Shown here in pieces: positions 33,471-58,742 of a stretch of 64,000 nt of DNA (its first letter is position 1; each line of letters opens with the position of its first letter). The stretch comes from Ciona savignyi (taxonomy: Eukaryota > Chordata > Ascidiacea > Phlebobranchia > Cionidae), in contig CH001357.1 in the NCBI GenBank assembly GCA_000149265.1, positions 294,398-358,397 of the forward strand, read 5' to 3'. Position numbers and translations under genes: made by a program. The notes beneath the pieces were generated by a model that was given only the letters and a program-made list of their open reading frames with translations, made no database searches and was not told where the DNA came from.

Positions 33471-35513
33471 ATGGCAGACAATGAAACACCATCTGCCCAG
33501 AGACGGGATACAAGAAACAATGTTGGAAACGTTCAACAATTTCCTAGAATCCATCCAAACAATGTCAACAATTTTAACCTTTACAACCGCGAGGGGGTTT
33601 TTATGCATTATTTATTTTTAAATCTTACTATGCGATATACAAGGTTTTTTAAACCTGTATCAAGACGTCTTATAGAGTTCTTCACACTTATGAATGCAAT
33701 TGGAATGCTATCTTTGCTTGTTTACATCCATTTTGCACTTGTACGCAGCACCAGCGATTGCCTGAACCATGTCACCGATATCTGGCCTCGTCACGGGATT
33801 CTTCGTGCCCAGATCAGCCGAAATGCGTCTTTGCCGAATTATAAACTCTACTTTGCAACTGAGCCGATTGATGAGTCACAATTGTCATTGCAAGTCACAG
33901 GTTCAACTATGGAGTTTAAATACACAGCTCCGGTCCGTAATGACCATCTTGCAAATTTAAAACATTGGCAACATGACATTTTTCAGAAGTATCCATTTGC
34001 GATTCAGGGTTTAAAGAACCAGACCATGAAAGTTACACCCAATACTGCAAAAATTCAAGCACTGAGAATGTTCGGTTTGTTTGAAAAAAAGTGTCCGGTG
34101 CTTGTTGACACTTACATTGAAGATTTTAAACTTTCGATGATGTCTAAAATGGCCGCCGTCCTGCCCCATCTAACAATGAAGTATTCTGACAAGAATAAAG
34201 AGAGTTTTAAAGAGGATGAGATATTAGCAGAGGAACACTTTGAAAATATTTTTAGTCCATTTGAACCATCACCGATTCGGAGTTATTATGCAATTGAGTA
34301 CAGTTCTGAGTTTGGATATTTACGTCTCTCGTCAGAAGCGCGAAGTGTACTGTCCATACCCACACTTGTGGTGAACTTAAACCCAGATAAAGAGCAATGC
34401 TTTGGGACTGGCCTCAAGAAGTTTATGCTGGATACATTCCTAGGTTATGATGATTTCTTGATGACCAGCATAAAAAAGTTGGCTGAGAGAGATAACTCTC
34501 AGGGTTATCTACGAAACTTAGTAACTGGGGAGTACTTCCGCTTTGTAACACTCTGGGTTAATCATGCGTCAGTTATCATCGCCCTTTCAGCCATGATTGT
34601 ATTCACACTAATCGTAACAATGTTGCTACGGTATTCCTATCATCAAATCTTCATGTTCATGGTCGAAGTACTGCGGCTGTTGGACACCGACACCAGACTT
34701 GCGTTCCCAGCTGCCCCGATGCTTACCATCATACTTGCATTAGTTGGAATGGAGGAAATAATGACAGAGTTTTTCCACGACTCCACTGTAGCTTTCTATG
34801 TGATCCTGATCATTTGGGCAGCTGATCAGTTTGACGTTGTTTGCCTGCATACCGTGATAGGTAGACGGTATTGGGTGCGGTTCTTTTATTTATACCACTT
34901 TTCATTTTATGTCTACCATTACCGTTTCAATGGACAGTACAGCAAGCTTGCATTGTTTACCTCGTGGCTCCTTATACTTCACTCCATGCTATACTTTCTC
35001 CACCATTATGAGTTGCCAGCAATCCACAGACAAATAGTGGTGATAAACGAACGAAATCGGCAGAACCAAGCCAACAATCAAAGCCCTGGCAATGGCGGGA
35101 ACAATGGAGAAACAGCCCCTCAAAATAGAGATGAAAACTTACAGACCCAATCTCAAGAGCCTGATGCCTCAGCAACCCCACCGAGTGACAACCCACAACC
35201 TCCTGCAAACACACAGGAACCAGGAGAATTGGATATAAGTGAGATCATTGGCCTTGATTTATCTGAAAACTCTCTCTCTGAAAAAAACTTTTGTATAGAA
35301 CAAGACTTGTACACTTACAGTCAATTTGTAAACAGTCCTAGTTACCTAATGCATTACTTTTCAGAGATTTCTGTTTTTGGAAAATATGTTTTTAAGGTTG
35401 GAATGGCTTGTACACTTTGCATTGTTGCAGCAGTTTTAATGGCACTTACTGTTCACAATAATCTATCTCCGGGTTTATACCTAAAGCCGTTAGATGTGAA
35501 AGCCTTGTTTTAA
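33471..35513 (+). CDS. TMEM259: Membralin (TMEM259 family), single exon
   Basis: A 680-residue uninterrupted frame. Membralin is a conserved multi-pass endoplasmic reticulum membrane protein that acts in ER-associated degradation. Seen: YTRFFKPVSRRLIEFF and the first membrane segment at about 69-91; GYDDFLMTSIKKLAE; RYSYHQIFMFMVEVLRLLD; AFPAAPMLTIILALVGMEEI; FYLYHFSFYVYHYRFNGQYS; LHHYELPAI. A run of membrane segments covers about 360-515, then an Asn, Gln and Pro-rich disordered stretch (about 525-600), and a last membrane segment near 640-662. ATG at 33471 is chosen because the family homology starts soon after and upstream codons use only TTG. Odd: it has no intron, unlike other genes here. 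AATAAA occurs right after the stop and at about 36175. Confidence 0.96.
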   Translation: MADNETPSAQRRDTRNNVGNVQQFPRIHPNNVNNFNLYNREGVFMHYLFLNLTMRYTRFFKPVSRRLIEFFTLMNAIGMLSLLVYIHFALVRSTSDCLNHVTDIWPRHGILRAQISRNASLPNYKLYFATEPIDESQLSLQVTGSTMEFKYTAPVRNDHLANLKHWQHDIFQKYPFAIQGLKNQTMKVTPNTAKIQALRMFGLFEKKCPVLVDTYIEDFKLSMMSKMAAVLPHLTMKYSDKNKESFKEDEILAEEHFENIFSPFEPSPIRSYYAIEYSSEFGYLRLSSEARSVLSIPTLVVNLNPDKEQCFGTGLKKFMLDTFLGYDDFLMTSIKKLAERDNSQGYLRNLVTGEYFRFVTLWVNHASVIIALSAMIVFTLIVTMLLRYSYHQIFMFMVEVLRLLDTDTRLAFPAAPMLTIILALVGMEEIMTEFFHDSTVAFYVILIIWAADQFDVVCLHTVIGRRYWVRFFYLYHFSFYVYHYRFNGQYSKLALFTSWLLILHSMLYFLHHYELPAIHRQIVVINERNRQNQANNQSPGNGGNNGETAPQNRDENLQTQSQEPDASATPPSDNPQPPANTQEPGELDISEIIGLDLSENSLSEKNFCIEQDLYTYSQFVNSPSYLMHYFSEISVFGKYVFKVGMACTLCIVAAVLMALTVHNNLSPGLYLKPLDVKALF

Positions 35514-36404
35514 ATAAATCTTCAATTTTATTGCTCTTGATTCACCACTGGAGATTTTTTCCCATAACTAAATTGTTTAGAAGGTTAAAAATACTTTCCT
35601 TTACTTAGCATATGTTTGACAGTTTAGGTTCTCTATAAATAAGAAGGCCTTGTTTTATTTTACCATCTTTTGTCCCTAACAAGTGTATTCTTTTTCTGTG
35701 GTTTGTTTTTATTATCACTTTTATTAATTTCACCGCACTGCACGTTTTAATGCATGATGGTGATTTGTAATTTAAACATCACACTGTGGTGTGATAGTGC
35801 TTTCATTAATTTTACTGGTTGACTAATTGTTGCTTGTTTATACAGTGTTTAGTATTCGGACTAAAACTCAAGCGATTTTTACACTACTAAATTTTACAGC
35901 CTAGTTTTACCAAGTTAAATAGTTCCAAAAATTCATACTAGTGCTGGGTTTAAAACTTTACCATAATAACCTAATTAATGTGCAGCTTTGTCTTTTTTAT
36001 CAAGCATTTAACATTCATCGATTTTGCTTTTTAAAAACTACCAGTAAACCTATTCTCCAAGTAATAACCTATGTAACCAAGGCATTGGGTTCTTGAATAC
36101 CACATAAAACAGCAGCCATACAGATATTTTTGTCAACGTTTAATAGTATCAACTGTAAAACTTTGTATTGCAGAAATAAAACATATACAACACATGACTT
36201 ATTGTTGCATTTTAACAAAATAAAACTTTCATAATCAGCACATCAAGAACACAATTTTGATATAACTTTCTGTTTCAATAAACAATTTTTAAGTTTCAAC
36301 GACGGTAATTTGAATTAGTTTTTCGCCGAAACGAATTTTACAAAACACCAGTCTAAAATTTCCCATAAATTTCTATACAAAACGTAGTCCAACGTCGCCT
36401 TTTC

Positions 36405-36611
36405 TTAGCTTCCAACTATAATGTTGTTGATGGGAATATGGATCAGCTTCACAAAGAACCCGATGAATCCCATAATTGCGAATCCAATAGCTGTAGCGAC
36501 CGCGATTTTCTGGAATTCCTTTCTGTCCGGTTTTGTACATCTCTTTACAAGTCGAATTGAGTCTTTTGCGAATTGTTTTGCTGGTTCAACCCATCCCATT
36601 ACTTGATCCAT
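36405..36611 (-). CDS. SEC61G: Protein transport protein Sec61 subunit gamma
   Basis: A 68-residue protein, [19 protein letters not shown] to PINNIIVGS. It is the small tail-anchored subunit of the Sec61 channel that moves nascent proteins into or across the ER membrane. The basic cytosolic motif [13 protein letters not shown] and the single membrane segment [17 protein letters not shown] are typical, as is the length. The start at 36611 matches the family. It is convergent with membralin, with about 890 bp between stops, and divergent from TP53RK. Confidence 0.96.
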   Translation of the reverse strand: MDQVMGWVEPAKQFAKDSIRLVKRCTKPDRKEFQKIAVATAIGFAIMGFIGFFVKLIHIPINNIIVGS

Positions 36612-36655
36612 CTTGTACAGTTTATTTTTTGTCCGCTTTCGAAGGTAAGTAAGCA

Positions 36656-37600
36656 ATACTGAAACAAGCAGCGAGATGTGTTGTATGAGCTAATAAAACG
36701 ATTGTACACGTAACAAATACGTCATCACCATTCAAGCGGAACATTGGAAACAGACATAGAGATAGCAATGAGACAGAAATATTGCATTCATTCGCATTTG
36801 TCAAGTATTAATTTTTCCAATGTAACCAATTAAAATTATTTATCAGTAAAAACACATACCATCAATTTATATAAATCCAGAATTTATTTATTCCTGAAAT
36901 GTATTTTTTTCTAACATAACGCATAACGTCACGTGTGAACGGCGCGGGAGATCTACAGTTGCGTGAATCAACCAGTAACACTACAAAACTTCGCTTGTTG
37001 CATTGAATAATTGCGAATTAGGATTGGTAAGCAATTTATGTTATTAGTTTACTAATACCTTCCATTTCCCGACAGCTTAATTAAAGTTTGCAACTACCAA
37101 TTTTAAAGTAGACAACATTTTATATGTTCTACTGGTAAATTTTACCTTTTTTTAATTTGTGAATTCCCAATATGATAAACCCAACAATTGTTATAAGACA
37201 CTTATTTGTCTTATCTCTTGTCTACCGTCAGTTCCAGTTACTGGAGCAAATTTAATGGATAGATTTATCATTTTTATACTTGCAGTTTTAACCAATAAAT
37301 CCACAAGGTTCATGAAATGTCCTTGCCTAATCACACAACCAAAAAGTAAGCAACCAGTTTCGATCCTTAAACCTTTCATTCACGAGGATAAACTTAAATA
37401 TCTTAACTTTTTAGCTCAATTGTGATGCACTAAACCATTGAGCTATTCTGCCAGACTGAGTTTAATATTTAAAGTTAAGCAAAAACAAAATAGTTTATTA
37501 TCTACCATGACAACAATGATGTGACTTAAACTGTGATCTGCACTTTCAGATCTTTTCCTGCCATTTTTACCAGTACTAGTCAAGTGACCATTTTTATTTG
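36656..37600. other. Spacer 5' of SEC61G
   Basis: No gene seen. A short richer stretch at 36925-36960 (AACGTCACGTGTGAACGG, containing CACGTG) could be promoter sequence; inference only. Confidence 0.3.
37310..37405 (-). mobile_element. SINE remnant, rearranged
   Basis: TCACACAACCAAAAAGTAAG, CCAGTTTCGATCCTTAAACC beside a tail piece ATTCACGAGGATAAAC. Confidence 0.45.
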
Positions 37601-37625
37601 CCAATTATGTATAGTACTATGCATT

Positions 37626-37905
37626 GGGATAGAATATTCATGTTTATCCCCGTAAATGGGAAAACCAAGGGGTTAACACATGGTCAATCGTCAGATCACC
37701 TCGCGCCCACCATCGGGTTACCGGAGCTATTGCGGTGTATTGTGTATGATTCACACGTTCCTTCAATTTGGTAGAACCCATTAACTCGCTGGGTTCAGGC
37801 AATGTTTGTAAAGTGCCTTGCCCAAGGACACAGCTGACTAGCGACCAGTTTTGAACTTGCAATCCATGGGATAAAAGGTGACGCACTTAACCACCAGACT
37901 AATCT
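37626..37905 (-). mobile_element. tRNA-derived SINE, full length
   Basis: TAGAATATTCATGTTTATCC to CTTAACCACCAGACTAATC; 5' of TP53RK. Confidence 0.92.
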
Positions 37906-38081
37906 GTCATTGAAATAATATTCTGATTTCTATTATATATAACAATCACTTCATTTTCCTATAACCAAAGTTCAATGTATGAACAAAAATAATTTTATAT
38001 CTTAAATCTCTTACCACATATTAACATTACTCTACAATCCACATGTATAATTCGAATTACTTTTCAGTGCCATACATAACC

Positions 38082-38790
38082 ATGGAGACAAGTTATTGTG
38101 ATGGTCTTGAACTAATACAACAAGGAGCTGAAGCTAAAATATATCGGACCGAGTTTTTGGGGAGGGAATGTATTGTCAAGCAGAGATTCCCCAAGAAATA
38201 TCGATTGCCTGAAATCGACGAAAAACTCACGAAGAAAAGATTGTCCCAAGAAATAAGAGCCCTGCAAAGATGTCGGAAGGCTGGAATACCAACTCCTGCC
38301 ATTCTATTCACTGATTTAGTTGGAAATGTTATTTTCATGGAAGAAATTCCAGGTGTTACAATGAAGGAATATATATCGAGAAACAGTGGGAAGGAGCAAA
38401 GCAAAGCAGTTGAACGGGCTGTTGAAAGAATCGGAGAAACTTTAGCTTTGATGCATAACGCTGACATTATACATGGAGACCTCACCCACATCAAATATGA
38501 TTTTAAAGAGTTCCCAAAACAAAGATATTTCTGGTGACAGAAAGGAAACCTGTGAGCACGACCTTTTTTTAATTGACTTTGGTTTAAGTCAATCATCCGC
38601 ATTGGCAGAAGATAAAGGAGTGGACATTTATGTTCTCGAACGTGCGTTTTTGAGTTCCCACCCTGGAACAGAGGAATTATTTGCGAAGCTGTTAACATGT
38701 TATAAATTACATTCGAACAAACCAGACCCTGTGATTAAGAAATTGGACGAAGTTCGACTTCGAGGGCGAAAACGAACAATGGTCGGATGA
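38082..38790 (+). CDS. TP53RK: TP53-regulating kinase (PRPK/Bud32), one frame break
   Basis: Small atypical kinase/ATPase of the KEOPS complex, needed for tRNA t6A modification. The N half reads [24 protein letters not shown] (read in two parts: [15 protein letters not shown]), then [17 protein letters not shown] and [12 protein letters not shown]. The C half, in the next frame, gives [36 protein letters not shown] and the typical ending [11 protein letters not shown]. One extra C in the CCC run at 38485-38487 breaks the catalytic loop HGDLTTSN; dropping a base restores the family pattern, so an assembly error or a fresh null allele are the two readings. Single exon; ATG 38082 starts METSYCDG. 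A possible acceptor TTTTCAG is at 38061-38067 in the leader. Confidence 0.9.
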
Positions 38791-38829
38791 TTTTTAATTT
38801 AGCATGATGTTTGAATTGTTGGTGCAGTC

Positions 38830-38930
38830 GGTTACAGCCCTGGCCATCTAGCCGAAAGGTTGTTAAATTGAAACCTGCTGACCAGTCGGTTGTGTCCTTG
38901 GGCAAATTCATTTCAGTGGAATAATGGATG
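38830..38930 (+). mobile_element. SINE head fragment
   Basis: CATCTAGCCGAAAGGTTG, GACCAGTCGGTTGTGTCC; just 3' of TP53RK. Confidence 0.65.
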
Positions 38931-39737
38931 CCGGATGGAGCTAAAACAGTCAAAATCAACTAATCATTTAGAATAATCTGCAATGTGCTTAACAACCAGA
39001 CTCTTCACTCTTGGAAAAGTTATTACAAATATTGTCCGTTTTATAATGTCCACTCACTGCATTATTTCACAGCGAAAAGTATTTATTTTTATCAATTTTG
39101 CCATACACCATGACCGAAAATTGCTTCAATTCTTAAATAAAAATGACATTTTAATTCTCATGACTAAATTATGCACACAGGGATTTGTTTTTCTTACTGT
39201 GAAATGAGTAAATTAGTGAATTAAACAATCCAGCAGAAAAGCTTTTCCATTATTAAACACATTTCCATTCCTGACTCCCCTAATTTTTCCATAAAACATA
39301 TTTACATTTTGTAAGTAAAACATTAGGATTACATTATTAAAATATAAAACTTAAAATGCAATAAAATGAAATGATTTTTCTTGAACAAAATTTATTGGTT
39401 GCAGTAAAATAGGGCATGCGACCATTTACCAAGAAATTAAAAACTTTATTAAACTAATAAGATTTTATTCTAGGAGCATGAAACATCATTCAGGCATTAA
39501 TTTATTTTTATTTGTCTCTATGTACGTTTGTAATTATGATTAAAATCTTAGTATTTTTGAAATACTAACTGGGTTTTCTGCTAGTGCTGAGATTCATTAA
39601 AAATTTGTGAGAACCTAAAATCGTTATTTTAAAAGGGCCATATTTGTTTAAAATACTGGTACAGAAAAAAATAGTGTGTTTCGGAAATCGTACCAAAAAT
39701 TTTAATTCAAACCGTGAGGTGGCGCCATGTACCTCCG

Positions 39738-39908
39738 TCATAGAATATTCATGTTTATCCCCGTGAATGGGAAAACCAAGGGGGTTAACACACGGACAAT
39801 CCTCAGATCACCTCGCGCCCACCATTGGGTTACCGGAGCTATTGCAGTGTGTTCTATAATTGAGACATTGCTTCATTTTTATAGAACCCATTAACCGGTG
39901 GGTTCAAA
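39738..39908 (-). mobile_element. tRNA-derived SINE, head missing
   Basis: ATAGAATATTCATGTTTATC to CCCATTAACCGGTGGGTTC. Confidence 0.87.
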
Positions 39909-40069
39909 AGCAATAAATTATTAACTTTCGGTATAATTAGACGTGGACACTAAAGCCAAGAAATTGCGGTGTTCAAGGGCATAAACGAGTAATTATGCTG
40001 GTTTGGACCTAGCGGCGACGTTGTAACCGAATAAGCTAACCTTCCTGTTCCAAAGGTATAACACTTTAA

Positions 40070-42542
40070 GGGTGGTATGCAGAAACCTCGCTCAAGCTTA
40101 ACCCGGGATTAAGGCCCGCCCTTAATCCCGGGTTAAGAAATTTGGTATGCAGAAAGCTCGCTTAAGGCTGATCTCGGGTTAGCTGACCCGAGATTCCTTA
40201 ATCCTGGAATTTCCTGGGTTAAGGCATTATTTTTTGTAATATTTTACGATTTTATAATAAATTCTATGAATTTTTGTTGCGGCAGAGGTCGTTCGCTGGT
40301 TACGGGTCAACAAACTTGGAAAGTTCGCGCGAAAATACAGGGAAAACTGTAGTAGGGTAGACTTTGTTTTGTTTGCGTATATTTTACTGTAGCTTTTTTC
40401 TACCTAATAATTACTGGCACATCTCGGTGATTTTGATGTAGGCTATCTAGGCTAGATTGATTGCACATGTTCACGGATTTAAAATCTTTACAAATTGAAG
40501 AATCTTGATGTACAGTTTGGACTCTAGCCTAATCCATTTTATTTCTTTATTACAGTAAATTGTACACAGTATTAAAAGTGTGAATGAAATATTTTTAATT
40601 TGAGCTGTAATTCGCTTAAATCACTTTAAAGTTTACTATTAATATAAAAGTTTATTTCTTTAAAATGTCAAGAGCTGTTTGTATGCTGCACCTCATCTAT
40701 GAGAGCGACTCCATCTTTATTCCCCGTCACCAAGTATGTAATAATCAGAACCTAATCAAATGTACACCGAGGAAGAATTTCCAACTGCTGGTGGACTTGC
40801 TTTTTTGCCACTGAGTATTTACCGAAGACCAATGGTAATTTGCTGGTGCAAATTATTGTTTTAGCGATGGGAAACCACTTGGTAACTCAAGTTCCAGCCA
40901 CTTAATTTGTCGGATGAAGCTTCATATTCACAAAAATGGATTTCCGTCGGTAATTGGAGCAATAGACTGCAACTGCAACCATGTTGCAGTTATATCTCGT
41001 GGTGGCTATGATGCTGAAATTTTTTGACATTGTAAGAAATCTGTTTCCATCAATATACAGTTTTTTTGTGATACATTTATGAAAATCTAGAATGTTGTAG
41101 TGGACTAGTGGGTGGCCCAGGAGCACACATGATTCATGAGTAAATAACAACACCAGATTAGCCACTTTTTCAAAGTAGCATGAATGGAAAATATTTATTT
41201 TATTCTATTAACTACTGTAATTTACCATACAGGCTTTGCACAGATGGAGAGCTATCCAGACGTGGGAATTCTTCTACTGAGTGATGGGGAGTACAGTCAA
41301 CAAAAGTATTTACACTACAACGAAGCTCATATCAAAACAAGATCTACCATCTAATGAATGAACATTTGACATTATAAAGCAGCGGTTTAGGTGTCTAAGA
41401 ATACATCTCCATATTGAACTGGAAATGTCTTTCACTATAATCACCAACATTGTCTTCTTGCATAAAATTGCACTGATTTATAGTGATATGTGTTCACCAG
41501 AGAAAGATGACCAGTTTTGACCCGTCACCCACTTAATGATGTTTCAACTTTCTCCATCGGTGCAGCATTTCAAAACAATATTATTGAACCACACTTTTGA
41601 TCCAACAATTTATTTATAATAAAAAATGTTGCCTTTTTATGGTGCTATGTTAAAAAAATACTTGAAATGTTGACAATTTTTTTTTTAATTTATTGGCTTT
41701 GTTATCATGTAATGATATATTTATGCTATAGAATAATGACGTTAATGCGTTATAGTTGATTCTAATAAAACAAACTCCAACACAATTGTCCTAAACCACA
41801 AAAGAAAACCAAGCAAGTGCCTTTTGACCTGGGCTGCTTGAGGTACCCAGTCCAGCCTGCTGCTCTAACCAAATTCGTCATATTCCAGGGGTTTATTTGA
41901 TAAAGCAGGCCAGAGGCTCTTCCCCAGAATCAGAATTTTGGGTCAAACAAGCAAATCAAAAAGAGCCAACACTTTTAAAATACATGCGTAAAAAGTTTGA
42001 TGTATTACCGAAGATCGCTCAACACTCGGCGCTCGGAGAAGTTGGGGCAACGCTAACCTAGCTGATTTGGTTGTAAAACTTAGAAGTGCTCTTTTTTAAA
42101 TTTTATAATATCTTCCAAAAGTATGCCTAATTCAATCTTACCTGTCTATACTTACCTTCCTTATCGAATAAAAAACGTATTTTAAAAACAAAACCTGCCC
42201 ATAACAAATTTTGGCTTTTTAGCGTGAAAAACACCGACCGCCATTTTAATAACGTTTCGTTACAAAATAATGAAACGAAAGAAGTGTCGTCTGCCAATTG
42301 AAAAATGCCAGGAAATCATGACACCGGAACGGTCAACATACAAATGAAAGACATTTTTTCTACGCAATCGCCGACAATGCGACAGAATTACGTCATTATT
42401 TGCCTTTTTCTCTCGGTGGCCTCTCTCAAGTCCGGGTTAGCTGAGCAAACGTTAAGCGAGGTTTCTGCATACCGATCAAGATTTTTTCTTAATCCCGGGT
42501 CAGCTAACCCGAGATCCTGAGCGAGGTTTCTGCATACCACCC
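40070..42542. mobile_element. PIF/Harbinger DNA transposon
   Basis: Terminal inverted repeats begin GGGTGGTATGCAGAAACC and end in the complement, with TAA on both outer sides (40067-40069 and 42543-42545), the 3-bp target duplication typical of Harbinger. A second copy of the ATGCAGAAA-type word lies inside each end (about 40143 and 42455), as if ends were duplicated. Long palindromes of AACCCGGGATTAAGG type sit near the left end. The middle has a decayed transposase. Confidence 0.85.
40680..41530 (+). pseudogene. Decayed Harbinger transposase
   Basis: Pieces of a DDE-type Harbinger nuclease are visible with stops and frame slips: FPSVIGAIDCNCNHVAVIS (matching the family VIGAIDGTH region), KSVSINIQFFCDTFMK, NVVV, then YNEAHIKTRSTI and RFRCLRIHL. 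No intact frame remains, so it cannot move itself. Confidence 0.75.
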
Positions 42543-42582
42543 TAACAGTGACTATGTTTTATCGTCGAGATTAATAAAACGC

Positions 42583-42782
42583 ATAAGCACTAACCACATA
42601 GGCAATCTTCAGTTTACCTAACAAGCTATGTGTACGTTATTCTAGTTTTAGTACAACCCATTGGTTTCAAGCAAGGTGATTTACCCAAGAAGACTACCTA
42701 CTAGCTAGCGGCCAGTTTCAAGTCTGTAACCCTTCAGCTAAAACGCAGGCCACCAACCCACCAAACTATTCGGCCGGGCACT
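42583..42782 (-). mobile_element. SINE, diverged
   Basis: AACCACATAGGCAATCTTCA, CTAGCTAGCGGCCAGTTTC, CACCAAACTATTCGGCCGGG. Confidence 0.65.
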
Positions 42783-42789
42783 TTAATAA

Positions 42790-43838
42790 ATCAACGGTTG
42801 ATTTAATTATAAATGCAAAACACAATACTAGTAAACGGTTAAATATAGGTATTTTTAGATGTAGGCGGTAAGCGGTAAAGGTACATCATTTCTATGAAAC
42901 AGCTTGAAAGAGCAAAGCATTTTAATAGTTTGTTGATAAAATCGCCTTGGTGATCGGGGATTTTGCGTGGGGTTGTCGTTTTACCAGTTATTTATCATTT
43001 AAAACGTGTTTTGAATGCTTTTAGGCGAAGTGAATTCTTGTGTAAAGATTTCAAAGTATTACAAACACGATTTTATTTGTTTAATGGTGGAAATTGACAA
43101 TTTTATTGGTTTTAAGTCGGGTTTAAAGCAGTGTTTACCCGGTAGCTCAAATCGCTTACTGTACTTCGTAGTTAGCAAGGTCTCAGGGAAAACTTAAATA
43201 AATATTATAATTGTAATGTTAGGTTTGTGGGTTAAAGTTAGTTCTGGTGTATTAGACAGGCAGGGTTAGAATTAGTTTTTATATACCAATCCAACATCCA
43301 AGGCTCCAAGCGACCCTGTAGTAATTAGAGGCGCCAGTGTTTACCTAAAAATAATGGATTTTGTTTTGGTGTGGGGCGGACGTTTTACTTGGTGTTTATT
43401 ACATAAAATCATGAGTTGACTTCTTTGGTACCGATAGAATATTTAAAACACGATTTGATCAACTTAAATCTGTGTTTTTAATGGGAAAAACTATAAGGAG
43501 GAAAACTGCAAACTAACATGAAGATTATGACTTTACAGTCAGTTTTAAACATGGGGTTAGAGTTAAGGTTAGTTCTGGGGTTAAGATTAGTGTTTAGGAC
43601 AAGGTTAAAATTAATTTTTATAGTTTTGGTGAGCAGTTTCCCTCCTTCCCACTTTCTTTGCCTTTAGCATTGGCAAATTTTAAATTGTTATGCATATCTA
43701 AATTCGTTATTTAATTTATAACTTTTCCTTTGCACGTTTCTTAGACAACCAAAGACCTGTAATTATTAATGCAAATTTTACCTAATTAACAAGCATCAAA
43801 ATATTGTTCTAACTAGATAATAAAAGCAAAATAGCAGA
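42790..43838. other. Spacer before DZANK1
   Basis: AT-rich with GGGTTAG-like words near 43220-43300 and 43555-43620. No exon recognised. Confidence 0.4.

Positions 43839-58742
<14,904 letters not shown>

Noticed and set aside
38093..38698. 201-residue open frame on the minus strand
   Set aside because: Shadow of the TP53RK coding region, with no family features.
40902..41165. Minus-strand open frame of 87 residues
   Set aside because: Antisense of the decayed Harbinger transposase.
43015..43197. Open frame LGEVNSCVKISKYYKH upstream of DZANK1
   Set aside because: No splice signals, start context or family features support it.
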